Source: Rhodobacteraceae bacterium (ex Bugula neritina AB1) (lineage in GTDB: Bacteria > Pseudomonadota > Alphaproteobacteria > Rhodobacterales > Rhodobacteraceae). From it: 64,000 nt of DNA. Position 1 is the stretch's first letter; every line of letters begins with the position of its first letter. Position numbers and translations under genes: made by a program. The DNA lies in the NCBI GenBank assembly GCA_001730095.1, contig MDLF01000074.1:310001-374000 (forward strand). Reading direction: 5' to 3'. The notes beneath the pieces were generated by a model. It saw only the letters and a program-made list of their open reading frames with translations. It did no database searches and was not told the DNA's origin. Of the stretch, positions 37,295 through 50,430 are shown piece after piece.

Positions 37295-37713
37295 CGTTTG
37301 GGCGGTATCGAATAGGTCATCGAGGCACGCGCAACCGGCTCCGCCTGCCCTTCGGAATACATCAGCACATCGGCCACCGCCAGAACCCGCCCCAGCTTCA
37401 GCAGCCGGGCTTCGGCAATAACATCCGCGCCGTCCGCAGGCTTGCGCATGAAATCGATTGAACAATTGGTGGTCACCGCCAGCGCCTCGCGCCCCAGCCG
37501 CGACAGGATCAGCGCATAAACCGCGCAATCCGCCAGTGCAAACATCGACGGGCCCGAAACCGTGCCGCCGGGCCGCAAGTGCCGGTCTGCCGTCAGCAGC
37601 CGCATCCGCAAACCGTTTTCATCCATCGCATCAATGGCGAAATCCTCGCGCACCTGCGGAAAAATCCCATGCAGGTATTCCGTCAACCCTGCGACATCAA
37701 ATGCCAGCGTCAT
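37291..37713 (-). CDS. PaaI-family hotdog thioesterase
   Basis: The 140-aa protein has the hotdog thioesterase pattern: LRPGGTVSGPSMFALADCAV (substrate-binding helix; family members show GG.xxGGxxxxLaD) and TNCSIDFMRKPADGADVIAE. Members hydrolyse acyl- or aryl-CoA thioesters. It converges on psd with a 4-nt overlap of the two stop codons, and its start faces away from the enoyl-CoA hydratase gene 58 nt further on; both may concern acyl-CoA turnover. Confidence 0.87.
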   Translation of the reverse strand: MTLAFDVAGLTEYLHGIFPQVREDFAIDAMDENGLRMRLLTADRHLRPGGTVSGPSMFALADCAVYALILSRLGREALAVTTNCSIDFMRKPADGADVIAEARLLKLGRVLAVADVLMYSEGQAEPVARASMTYSIPPKR

Positions 37714-37771
37714 GCTTTCCCTTTCCGCTTGCCCCGCCTAGAGTTGCCGCAGAATTTGCAAGGAGAGCAAG

Positions 37772-38560
37772 ATGGCAATTCTGGAACGTCACGACACAGG
37801 CAGCATTGCACGGCTGACCATGAACACGCCGGAAAAGCTGAACGCCCTGTCAGACGAGATGCTGGCAGCGCTGCAGGCGCAGATCGACATCCTGCGCGAA
37901 GACAGCAGCATCAAGGCGGTGATCCTCTCCGGCACCGGCAAAGGGTTCTGCGCCGGTCATGATATCAAGCAGATGACCGCAGGCCGTGCGGCTGAGGATG
38001 GCGGCAAGGCCTATTTCCAGGATCTGTTTGCCCGCTGCACCAGCGTGATGACCGGGCTGCAGTCGCTGCCGCAGCCGGTGATCGCCCAGGTTCACGGTAT
38101 AGCCACCGCAGCTGGCTGCCAGCTGGTTGCCTCCTGCGATCTGGCCGTCGCTGCCGAGGGCACCAAATTCGGCGTCAACGGCGTCAGCATCGGCCTGTTC
38201 TGCTCCACCCCGATGGTGGCACTGTCCCGCAACATCCCCCGCAAACAGGCGTTTGAACTGCTGACCACAGGCGAATTCATCGACGCCACCCGCGCGGTTG
38301 ACCTGGGCCTGGCCAACCGCGCCGTCCCGCCGGAGGAACTGGAGGCGGAAACCACGAAGCTCGCCGAAACCATCGCGTCCAAGCTCGGCGCCGCTGTAAA
38401 AATCGGCAAGCAGGCGTTTTACGAACAGCTGCAGATGCCCGTCGATCAGGCCTACGCCTATACCAGCGGCGTGATTGTCGAGAACCTGATGTACCGCGAC
38501 ACCATCGAAGGCATGGCCGCTTTCATCGAAAAACGCGCCCCCGACTGGCAGGACAACTGA
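37772..38560 (+). CDS. Enoyl-CoA hydratase/isomerase family protein
   Basis: The 262-aa crotonase-fold protein has the oxyanion-hole segments GKGFCAGHDIKQM and HGIATAAGCQLVASCDLAVA, and FGVNGVSIGLFCSTPMVAL. It resembles the ECHDC3 branch of the family. In typical hydratases two glutamates do the catalysis; the second region here (GVNGVSIGLFCS) has no obvious Glu, so hydratase activity is uncertain and another crotonase reaction is possible. ATG 37772 has AAGGAGAG upstream, a strong ribosome site. Confidence 0.88.
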   Translation: MAILERHDTGSIARLTMNTPEKLNALSDEMLAALQAQIDILREDSSIKAVILSGTGKGFCAGHDIKQMTAGRAAEDGGKAYFQDLFARCTSVMTGLQSLPQPVIAQVHGIATAAGCQLVASCDLAVAAEGTKFGVNGVSIGLFCSTPMVALSRNIPRKQAFELLTTGEFIDATRAVDLGLANRAVPPEELEAETTKLAETIASKLGAAVKIGKQAFYEQLQMPVDQAYAYTSGVIVENLMYRDTIEGMAAFIEKRAPDWQDN

Positions 38561-38570
38561 ACAATTCCGG

Positions 38571-38596
38571 GAATTCCGGCAAGAAATCCGGAATTC
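38571..38596. repeat. Inverted repeat downstream of the enoyl-CoA hydratase gene
   Basis: GAATTCCGG (38571-38579) and CCGGAATTC (38588-38596) form a perfect 9-bp stem with an 8-nt loop, 11 nt after the stop, followed by TCCGAAAATTTT. It may be a weak terminator; a shorter ATTCCGG copy lies just before it (38564-38570). Confidence 0.5.
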
Positions 38597-38630
38597 TCCG
38601 AAAATTTTAGGCTTTGTTTACCTATCCGCA

Positions 38631-38873
38631 CTAACTGTTTCCATATGAGGCAGGAAAGCCGCCTTTCAATTCGGGCGGAATGATGGCAAAGATTGGGCAC
38701 GGTCGCCAAACATGGGCCGACCTGCACAATTTGGGCTGCTGCTGCGGAAGGGTCCCTCCAACCGGTCTCTCACCACCGGCGTACCATTCCCGCAGCGGCG
38801 GCCCCAAATTTCCCCACGCGCTGAACACAAGCATCACCAGACAGGCCGCCTGCGCGGTCCATATCTGTTGCAC
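38631..38873 (-). CDS. Possible small membrane-anchored protein
   Basis: In the 342-nt gap before trmFO, the minus strand has an 80-codon frame from a GTG at 38873. It reads [20 protein letters not shown], then [20 protein letters not shown], with a hydrophobic segment near its start. A G-rich stretch precedes the GTG but it is not a clean ribosome site. I cannot tell it apart from chance with certainty; the membrane-like segment and its divergent position from trmFO make it worth listing. Otherwise the gap holds only the inverted repeat and the trmFO leader. Confidence 0.3.
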   Translation of the reverse strand: MQQIWTAQAACLVMLVFSAWGNLGPPLREWYAGGERPVGGTLPQQQPKLCRSAHVWRPCPIFAIIPPELKGGFPASYGNS

Positions 38874-38902
38874 GCACCCGCCCCCTGCCCTATGTGGCGG
38901 GC

Positions 38903-40258
38903 ATGACAGATCATTCGGCACAGACATTGCATATCGTGGGCGGCGGCATGGCCGGGTCCGAGGCCGCCTGGCAGGCGGCGAACATGGGCGTATCAGTGGT
39001 GATCCACGAAATGCGCCCAAAGGTGGAAACCTTTGCCCATCAGACCGGAAATCTGGGCGAAATGGTCTGCTCCAATTCCTTCCGCTCGGACGATGACGAG
39101 CAGAACGCCGTGGGCCTGCTGCACTGGGAAATGCGAGCTGCAAACGGGCTGATCATGACCACCGCGGCAGAGCATCGCCTGCCCGCCGGCGGCGCCCTGG
39201 CGGTGGACCGTGACCCCTTTGCCGAAACTGTGACAGCCAAGCTGAAGGCGCATCCGAATGTCGCTGTCTCCTATGAAGAAATCACCGACCTGCCGGAACA
39301 TGGCCACTGGATCTTTGCCACCGGCCCGCTGACCTCAGCCAGCCTGGGCCAGGCGATCCAGGCTGAAACCGGCGCCGAGGCACTGGCCTTCTTTGATGCC
39401 ATCGCGCCGATTGTCTATGCCGAGTCGATCGACATGTCCCAGGCGTGGATGCAGTCGCGCTATGACAAGGGCGAGACCGAAGAAGAACGCACCGCCTATC
39501 TCAACTGCCCGATGGACAAGGACCAGTACGAGGCCTTCATCGACGCGCTGCTGGCGGCTGACAAGACCGAGTTCCACGAAGGCGAGACCGCCGGTTATTT
39601 CGACGGCTGCCTGCCGATTGAAGTCATGGCCGAACGCGGCCGCGAGACCCTGCGCCACGGGCCGATGAAGCCGGTGGGGCTTACCAACCCGCATCAGCCA
39701 GAGGTCAAGGCCCATGCGGTGGTGCAGCTGCGCCGCGACAATGCGCTGGGGACGCTGTTCAACATCGTCGGCTTCCAGACCAAAATGAAATACGGCGCCC
39801 AGGCGCAAGTCTTCAAAATGATCCCCGGGCTGGAGAACGCCAGCTTTGCCCGTCTTGGCGGCATCCACCGCAACACTTTCCTGAACTCGCCCACCCTGCT
39901 GGACAGCCAGATGCGGCTGAAGTCGAAGCCCCACATTCGCTTTGCCGGCCAGATCACCGGTGTCGAAGGCTATGTGGAAAGCGCGGCCATGGGCTTGCTT
40001 GCAGGCCGCATGGCTGCCGCCGAAATCCTTGGCACGGACCTGCCCGAAGTGCCGCAGGACAGCGCCATGGGCGCGCTGATCCACCACATCACCGGCGGCG
40101 CCGAAGCCAAGACCTTCCAGCCGATGAACGTCAACTTCGGCCTGTTCCGCCCGGTTGATGGTCTAAAAGGCGGTCGCCGCGGCCGCAAGGACCGCTACAA
40201 GGCCTACACCGACCGCGCCAAAGACGTCTGGCAGGCGTGGCTCGCCAACTTTTCCTAG
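38903..40258 (+). CDS. trmFO: Methylenetetrahydrofolate-tRNA-(uracil-54-C5)-methyltransferase TrmFO
   Basis: TrmFO uses FAD, NADPH and methylene-THF to make m5U54 in the tRNA T-loop, in place of the SAM-dependent TrmA. The 451-aa protein has the FAD-binding N-terminus [31 protein letters not shown] with a conserved cysteine, [29 protein letters not shown], and [21 protein letters not shown] use ATG 38903 ([12 protein letters not shown]); a GTG at 38894 would add three residues. It opens a three-gene run with a methyltransferase and gluQ. Confidence 0.95.
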   Translation: MTDHSAQTLHIVGGGMAGSEAAWQAANMGVSVVIHEMRPKVETFAHQTGNLGEMVCSNSFRSDDDEQNAVGLLHWEMRAANGLIMTTAAEHRLPAGGALAVDRDPFAETVTAKLKAHPNVAVSYEEITDLPEHGHWIFATGPLTSASLGQAIQAETGAEALAFFDAIAPIVYAESIDMSQAWMQSRYDKGETEEERTAYLNCPMDKDQYEAFIDALLAADKTEFHEGETAGYFDGCLPIEVMAERGRETLRHGPMKPVGLTNPHQPEVKAHAVVQLRRDNALGTLFNIVGFQTKMKYGAQAQVFKMIPGLENASFARLGGIHRNTFLNSPTLLDSQMRLKSKPHIRFAGQITGVEGYVESAAMGLLAGRMAAAEILGTDLPEVPQDSAMGALIHHITGGAEAKTFQPMNVNFGLFRPVDGLKGGRRGRKDRYKAYTDRAKDVWQAWLANFS

Positions 40259-40291
40259 ACGGAATGCGACCTGTCCGCCTACAGTTGCGGC

Positions 40292-40906
40292 ATGATCGAA
40301 AAGTTTCTGGACAAGGCCTACGACCTTGAAACACAGGAAGCGACCCTGGAACACTATAACCAATGGGCCGCTTCTTATGACGCCGAGATTGCCGAAAACG
40401 GCTACGCCACACCGGGGCGAATTGCTGAAGCGCTGGCGCAATTTCAATTGGACCTCAGCGAGCCTGTGCTGGATTTTGGCTGCGGCACCGGCCTGTCCGG
40501 CCTTGCCCTGCGGCGGCAGGGGTACGACATTGTCGACGGCATGGAACCCTCAGAGGAGATGCTGGCACAAGCAAAGGAGAAAGGCGCCTACCGCAAGATC
40601 ACCCACATTGACGCCTCCAGCCGCAAGCCGATCAAACGCGGCACTTACCGCGTGATTACCGGCTGCGGTGTTCTGGGGACCGGAGCTGCACCACCGGAGG
40701 TCTTTGACATGATCATGCATGCGCTGCCCAAAGGCGGATTGTTCACCTTTTCCTACAATGATCACGCCCTGGCGGACCGGGCGTATACCACAAAACTCAT
40801 TGAATGGGTCGACGTTGGGGCCGCAAGGCTGCTATTTCAGGAACACGGGGAGCACCTCCCCGGCATGAACTTGAAATCCACCGTCTATGTGATTGAGAAA
40901 GTGTGA
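40292..40906 (+). CDS. Class I SAM-dependent methyltransferase
   Basis: The 204-aa protein has the Rossmann methyltransferase motifs: YNQWAASYDAEIAENGYATP at the N-terminus, motif I VLDFGCGTGLSGLALRR, motif II DGMEPSEEMLAQA and the later PKGGLFTFSYNDH. The substrate is unknown; the UbiE/TPMT-like look is generic. It begins 33 nt after trmFO and its stop overlaps the gluQ start (GTGA), so the three genes are likely one operon, although a tRNA role for this enzyme is only suggested by context. Confidence 0.88.
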   Translation: MIEKFLDKAYDLETQEATLEHYNQWAASYDAEIAENGYATPGRIAEALAQFQLDLSEPVLDFGCGTGLSGLALRRQGYDIVDGMEPSEEMLAQAKEKGAYRKITHIDASSRKPIKRGTYRVITGCGVLGTGAAPPEVFDMIMHALPKGGLFTFSYNDHALADRAYTTKLIEWVDVGAARLLFQEHGEHLPGMNLKSTVYVIEKV

Positions 40907-41763
40907 CATTCACCACCCGTTTTGCGCCTTCGCCCACCGGACCGCTGCACCTTGGCCACGCCTATTCCGCCATGCATGCCTATGACATGGCAATGGCCAA
41001 GGGCGGCCGTTTCCTGCTGCGCATTGAAGATATCGACCAATCCCGCGCCCGCTCCGCCTGGGAAACGCAGATATACGAGGACCTCAGCTGGCTCGGCCTC
41101 TCCTGGCCTCAGCCGGTCATGCGCCAATCGGACCGGCTGCCGCGTTACCGCGCTGCTTTGGAACAACTGACTGCCATGGGGCTCACCTACCCCTGCAGCT
41201 GCAACCGCGCCGACATCGAGGCCGCCGCCGGCGCGCCGCAGGAAGGTGTAGCGCAGTTCGGTCCGGACGGGCGCATCTACCCCGGCACTTGCCGGGGCCG
41301 CGGGCCAGACGAGACAACCGGGCAGGATGTCCTCCGTTTGAACATGGAAAAAGCTACCCGTACAGCGGAGCTGCGCAGCTTTACCGAAACCGGAGCGGAT
41401 TTCGAAGGCACATACACATTGGACCCGGAGCAATTGATTTCAACCGTTGGCGACATCATCCTGGTGCGCCGCAACATGGGCAGCTCGTATCATTTGTCGG
41501 TGGTTACGGATGACGCAGATCAGAAGATCACGCATGCTGTGCGCGGCGCTGACTTGCGCGAAGCCACCCAAATTCATGTGCTGCTGCAATCCCTGCTGGG
41601 CCTGCCCACACCTATCTACCACCACCACCACCTGATCCGCGACGACAGTGGAAAACGCCTGGCCAAACGCGATGACGCCCGCGCAATCGCAAAATACCGC
41701 ACCGAAGGAGCCAGCCCGCTGGATATCCGCGAAATGCTGGGCCTGCCGCTTCTTTCTGGGTAA
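40903..41763 (+). CDS. gluQ: Glutamyl-Q tRNA(Asp) synthetase
   Basis: GluQ-RS is a shortened glutamyl-tRNA synthetase that attaches glutamate to queuosine at position 34 of tRNA-Asp. The 286-aa protein has the HIGH-like motif APSPTGPLHLGHAYSAMHAY, a zinc-site with cysteines in YPCSCNRADIE and YPGTCRGRG, and the KMSKS-like GKRLAKRDDARAI. It lacks the anticodon-binding domain, as expected. The GTG start at 40903 overlaps the previous stop. It ends at a GAAA-loop terminator. Confidence 0.93.
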   Translation: MTFTTRFAPSPTGPLHLGHAYSAMHAYDMAMAKGGRFLLRIEDIDQSRARSAWETQIYEDLSWLGLSWPQPVMRQSDRLPRYRAALEQLTAMGLTYPCSCNRADIEAAAGAPQEGVAQFGPDGRIYPGTCRGRGPDETTGQDVLRLNMEKATRTAELRSFTETGADFEGTYTLDPEQLISTVGDIILVRRNMGSSYHLSVVTDDADQKITHAVRGADLREATQIHVLLQSLLGLPTPIYHHHHLIRDDSGKRLAKRDDARAIAKYRTEGASPLDIREMLGLPLLSG

Positions 41764-41782
41764 AAATACCCCCGCCGGAGGC

Positions 41783-41803
41783 ACGGCCCGAAAGGGCCGT
41801 TTA
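41783..41803 (+). terminator. Short terminator after gluQ
   Basis: ACGGCCC (41783-41789), GAAA loop, GGGCCGT (41794-41800), then TTTATT. It overlaps the stop codon of the convergent hisI gene (41801-41803). Confidence 0.75.
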
Positions 41804-42160
41804 TTCCATCGGCTTCATCAGCTCGACCTCGTCGCCATCCCGCACCGCGGTGTAGAAACAGGTCCGCCGATTGGTGTGGCAGGCCGCCCCGGTCTGGCGC
41901 ACCATCGCCAGCAGGCAATCGCGGTCGCAATCGATGCGCAGGTCGACCAGTTCCTGCACATGGCCCGAGGTCTCCCCCTTGATCCAGAACGCCTGGCGCG
42001 AGCGTGACCAATAGGTGACCCGCCCGGTTTCCAACGTCTTGGCCACCGCTTTGGCATTCATCCAGGCCATCATCAGAACCTCGCCAGACTCTGCGTCCTG
42101 GGCAATGCAGGGGATCAACCCGGCGTCATTGTAAGTCAGGCTGGCGGGATCAAACGACAT
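41801..42160 (-). CDS. hisI: Phosphoribosyl-AMP cyclohydrolase
   Basis: HisI opens the purine ring of phosphoribosyl-AMP, the third step of histidine synthesis. The 119-aa protein has the metal-binding cysteines and aspartates in DLRIDCDRDCLLAMV and AACHTNRRTCFYTAV, and the N-terminal pattern GLIPCIAQDAESGEVLMMAW. It is the stand-alone form without a HisE domain, as usual in alphaproteobacteria. No other his gene is in the window. Confidence 0.95.
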   Translation of the reverse strand: MSFDPASLTYNDAGLIPCIAQDAESGEVLMMAWMNAKAVAKTLETGRVTYWSRSRQAFWIKGETSGHVQELVDLRIDCDRDCLLAMVRQTGAACHTNRRTCFYTAVRDGDEVELMKPME

Positions 42161-42237
42161 GTCTAAAAACCTTTTGCATCTGCTGTTCGGCTCCCTATGT
42201 ATGGGGAACCTGCAGAAGACAAAAGACCGGGAAAGCG

Positions 42238-42690
42238 ATGTCTGGCGATAGTGATCTTATCAAGCTGTATTCCTCGCGCATTCTGGCGCTGGCAGCCGAC
42301 ATTCCGCATCTGGACCGGCTGCAGTCACCGGATGCCACAGTCAAGAAACGCTCCCCCCTTTGCGGCTCTGCCGTGACCGTCGACGTCACGCTTGAAGACG
42401 GCCGGATCACAGATTTTGGCCAGGATGTAAAAGCCTGTGCGCTCGGGCAGGCCTCGGCCGCCGTGGTTGCTGCGCATGTGATCGGCCGCTCGCTGAAAGA
42501 GGTTGAAACCGCCCGCGATCAACTGAAGGCAATGCTGACCCAGGACGGCCCGGTGCCGGATGCACCTTTTGACGGGCTGGAGGTGCTGCAGCCCGCGCGT
42601 GAGTTCAAGAACAGACATGCCTCGATCATGCTGGCGCTGGAGGCCACGCTGGAAGCCATGCAGACAGCCGCCAAAGAGCAATGCGCCTAA
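42238..42690 (+). CDS. NifU/IscU-like iron-sulfur scaffold protein
   Basis: The 150-aa protein resembles the N-terminal NifU/IscU scaffold: KKRSPLCGSAVTVDVTLEDG and QDVKACALGQASAAVVAAHV carry the first two conserved cysteines. The third expected cysteine region reads FKNRHASIMLALEAT, with Ala in its place, a variation I believe is common in this alphaproteobacterial subgroup. A late Cys (EQCA) ends the protein. It is divergent from hisI; a role in Fe-S cluster delivery is plausible but not established. Confidence 0.83.
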   Translation: MSGDSDLIKLYSSRILALAADIPHLDRLQSPDATVKKRSPLCGSAVTVDVTLEDGRITDFGQDVKACALGQASAAVVAAHVIGRSLKEVETARDQLKAMLTQDGPVPDAPFDGLEVLQPAREFKNRHASIMLALEATLEAMQTAAKEQCA

Positions 42691-42771
42691 CACAGCGCAG
42701 CTGCAAATAACCATCCGCGCCATTCGGTTTCTGACTGAAACGCACATGGTCTCGAAGGCTCTTCAGACATG

Positions 42772-42806
42772 AAAAAACCGCCGCGCATCCGGGCAGATGG
42801 CGGCGG
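42772..42806 (-). terminator. Intrinsic terminator on the minus strand
   Basis: On the minus strand CCGCCGC (42806-42800) pairs with GCGGCGG (42784-42778), with an inner CATC/GATG pairing, and is followed by six T (42777-42772). Lying 156 nt downstream of the small ORF at 42963-43085, it supports a real minus-strand transcript there. Confidence 0.75.
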
Positions 42807-42962
42807 CAGTTATGCTCTGCAGTGCGGGACCCGGGCAGGCCAGGCAGGATCTTGAGGCAATCCAATCGGGGATCGGGACAGGCGGTTGACCCCCTAAATC
42901 AGTCCGGGACAGGAAAGGGCCGGCCCGGCACAGCAGATGCAATCAGGACATCGGGGACAGGG

Positions 42963-43085
42963 TCAGAACAGACTTGGCAAATGGAGCGCGGCCACCAGCA
43001 TCACCATCAAAGATGCCGCGCCGATTGCGTCCTGTAGAAGGGTCGTATGGGCGTTCTGAACGGTATTTTTGATCTGTGTCATCAT
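42963..43085 (-). CDS. Small membrane protein, 40 aa
   Basis: A short frame begins with two ATG codons (43085 and 43082) behind GGAGGAGG, a near-ideal ribosome site 8-11 nt upstream. It encodes MMTQIKNTVQNAHTTLLQDA, then one hydrophobic helix IGAASLMVMLVAALHLPSLF at the end. A clear terminator lies downstream. A single-pass membrane peptide is likely; I believe similar peptides occur in other roseobacters, but their function is unknown. It fills the 543-nt gap between the NifU-like gene and recG; the rest of that gap shows no gene. Confidence 0.65.
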   Translation of the reverse strand: MMTQIKNTVQNAHTTLLQDAIGAASLMVMLVAALHLPSLF

Positions 43086-43233
43086 GGCTCGGGCCTCCTC
43101 CAATTTGTCTCGCTGCGCTTTGGCAATCTTGTTGCCTCTTTGTTCTCATTTTCACAGTCACCTGTAAAGAACTTTTTGAGAACATTTGCGAACATAGCGG
43201 AACGCGGCATGAAAACACGCCAGAAAAAGCGCC

Positions 43234-48460
<5,227 letters not shown>

Positions 48461-48520
48461 ATTATTTTCTCCGCCTGTACACTGTTTCCCTCAGGTCGCG
48501 TTAACCTTGGTGGAAAAAAG

Positions 48521-48535
48521 TTAATGCCTCGTTAC
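48521..48535. promoter_or_regulatory. Candidate CtrA-binding box upstream of ctrA
   Basis: TTAA-N7-TTAC (48521-48524 and 48532-48535) matches the CtrA consensus TTAA-N7-TTAA in seven of eight positions and lies about 60-75 nt before the ctrA start. Further TTAA half-sites lie at 48501-48504 and 48544-48547 within the 117-nt sciP-ctrA gap. Confidence 0.6.
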
Positions 48536-48577
48536 CATGATGGTTAAATTACAATTTCAACTCAAGGAAGGTTTGAA

Positions 48578-48865
48578 TTATTTTGCGTCCGGATCACGGA
48601 ATTTCTTGAGCTGTGTGGTTTTCAAGGCCTCTTCACCATGGTCGGCAACCGCGGCAACCCAGCTGCGGAACTCTTCTTCACTCAGACCGTAGCGGCGCAT
48701 CGCCTCTTTCTGAGGCAGCAGCCCATAGAGCACGCCGCGCACCACCGCCGCCTTGCGCGATGCCACCCAGCGTTTGGTGGTTTCCGGCGGCAAATCAGCC
48801 CGGGTCATAATGGTGCCATCCGGCAGGGTGACTGCCCGCGGCCCGTCGACTTTCTTCAAAAACAT
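48578..48865 (-). CDS. sciP: CtrA inhibitor SciP
   Basis: SciP is a small HTH protein (DUF1153 family) that binds CtrA and blocks its activation of target promoters. The 95-aa protein has the family core GPRAVTLPDGTIMTRADLPP, TKRWVASRKAAVVRGVLYGL and the HTH-like KEAMRRYGLSEEEFRSWV. I chose ATG 48865 (MFLKKVDGPRAV) because AGAGGGA lies just upstream; the frame stays open to 49093 but without family similarity. It lies directly upstream of ctrA on the same strand, 117 nt away. Confidence 0.93.
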   Translation of the reverse strand: MFLKKVDGPRAVTLPDGTIMTRADLPPETTKRWVASRKAAVVRGVLYGLLPQKEAMRRYGLSEEEFRSWVAAVADHGEEALKTTQLKKFRDPDAK

Positions 48866-49013
48866 CTTTCTTCCCTCTGAAGATCTTGTTCGTTGGGTCT
48901 GACGCCAGAATTTCCGAACAGGCTTAACGCCGCATGAACCACGCCCCTTGAGAGTCCTTAGGATTTTCATATATTCTGCGGCGCCTGCCCCCTTTGCCTT
49001 TAGGAGCTGCCCC

Positions 49014-50159
49014 ATGGCGCTGGACCAAGACCTGGAACTCAATTCGCTTGGCTTTGCCAAACCACCCTCCGAGACCCGGGTGGTCGTGGCCATGTCCGGC
49101 GGCGTCGACAGCTCTGTTGTTGCTGCATATTTGGCCGATCAGGGCTATGATGTGGTCGGCGTGACGCTGCAGCTTTATGATCACGGCGCCGCTTTGGCAA
49201 AGAAAGGCGCCTGCTGCGCGGGCATCGATATCCACGATGCGCGGCGCGTGGCCGAGGAACGCGGCTTCCCGCATTACGTCCTGGATTATGAGAACATTTT
49301 TAAGGATGCGGTGATTGACGAGTTCGCCGACAGCTATCTGGCGGGCGCAACCCCGGTGCCCTGCATCCGCTGCAACGAACGGGTGAAATTCAAGGACCTG
49401 CTGGAAACTGCCAAGGATCTGGAGGCCGACTGCATGGCCACCGGCCATTACATCCAGCGCAAAACAGGGGAGCACGGCCCGGAACTGCATTCCGCAGAGG
49501 ATGCCAACCGCGACCAGAGCTACTTTCTGTTCTCCACCACCCCGGAGCAGCTGGACTACTTGCGCTTCCCGCTGGGCCACCTGCCGTCCAAGGACGCCAC
49601 CCGCGAGATGGCGGCCCAATACGGCCTCGCCGTGGCGGATAAGCCCGACAGCCAGGACATCTGCTTTGTTCCGGACGGCAATTATGCCGCGGTCATCGAG
49701 AAACTGCGCCCGGGCGCCGCAGAACCCGGCGAGATCGTGCATTCCGACGGCCGGGTGCTGGGCAGCCATGAGGGCGTCATCCATTATACCATCGGCCAGC
49801 GCCGCGGTCTTGGCATCGGTGGCCTTTCTGAACCGCTCTATGTGGTGAAACTGGACGTGGACAAGAAACAGGTCGTCGTCGGCCCCAAAGAATTGCTGGC
49901 CACCCGCACCATCCCGGTGCGCGAGATCAACTGGCTGGGCGATGACCCCTTTACCAGCCGCAAAGAATGGCACCTGAAGGTGAAAGTCCGCTCGACCCGC
50001 CCCCCGCGCGACGCGATCATCCGTCCGCTGACGGCCACCACTGCCGAAGTGGAACTGCTGACACCGGAGGAAGGTATCTCTCCCGGTCAGGCCTGCGTGT
50101 TCTACGCGCCTGAGGGCAGCCGCATCTTCGGCGGCGGCTGGATCTGGCGCGGATACTGA
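49014..50159 (+). CDS. mnmA: tRNA-specific 2-thiouridylase MnmA
   Basis: MnmA thiolates U34 of tRNAs for Lys, Glu and Gln. The 381-aa protein has the PP-loop [18 protein letters not shown], the catalytic cysteine in [18 protein letters not shown], the second cysteine in [16 protein letters not shown], and [13 protein letters not shown] chose ATG 49014 ([14 protein letters not shown]) because TAGGAG lies just upstream. It is divergent from sciP and ends before a large bidirectional hairpin. Confidence 0.95.
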   Translation: MALDQDLELNSLGFAKPPSETRVVVAMSGGVDSSVVAAYLADQGYDVVGVTLQLYDHGAALAKKGACCAGIDIHDARRVAEERGFPHYVLDYENIFKDAVIDEFADSYLAGATPVPCIRCNERVKFKDLLETAKDLEADCMATGHYIQRKTGEHGPELHSAEDANRDQSYFLFSTTPEQLDYLRFPLGHLPSKDATREMAAQYGLAVADKPDSQDICFVPDGNYAAVIEKLRPGAAEPGEIVHSDGRVLGSHEGVIHYTIGQRRGLGIGGLSEPLYVVKLDVDKKQVVVGPKELLATRTIPVREINWLGDDPFTSRKEWHLKVKVRSTRPPRDAIIRPLTATTAEVELLTPEEGISPGQACVFYAPEGSRIFGGGWIWRGY

Positions 50160-50256
50160 GGCGCAGAACATCTGCCACAGCGGGTCTAGGGAGGCGCAGC
50201 CTCCGCGCGGCACGCGCGGCTTGCCCTTGACGCGGAGCACCAATTCATACTTGAAA

Positions 50257-50290
50257 AAGCGCCGAAGGGCAGACCTGCCCTTCGGCGCTT
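50257..50290. terminator. 16-bp perfect hairpin between mnmA and lpxB
   Basis: AAGCGCCGAAGGGCAG (50257-50272) and CTGCCCTTCGGCGCTT (50275-50290) are perfect inverted repeats only 2 nt apart. On the minus strand the T tract TTTTTC follows, so it probably terminates the lpxB transcript; it also lies 97 nt after mnmA. The rest of 50160-50430 shows no gene. Confidence 0.85.
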
Positions 50291-50430
50291 CTCAGCAGAA
50301 TACATTCCCCCGGATCATCTGATCCTGACCCTCATGTTCTGCGCAGCCGGTGCGACAGGCTCCGCGCGGGTGCGCAGCGCCCGCGCCACCGAAATCGCGC
50401 AGCAAAAGCCTGGCTTGTGCTGCGCCCCTG

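Noticed and set aside
50160-50430. Possible small gene in the mnmA-lpxB gap.
   Set aside because: The plus-strand frames here run on into lpxB antisense and lack a ribosome site; only the hairpin is convincing.
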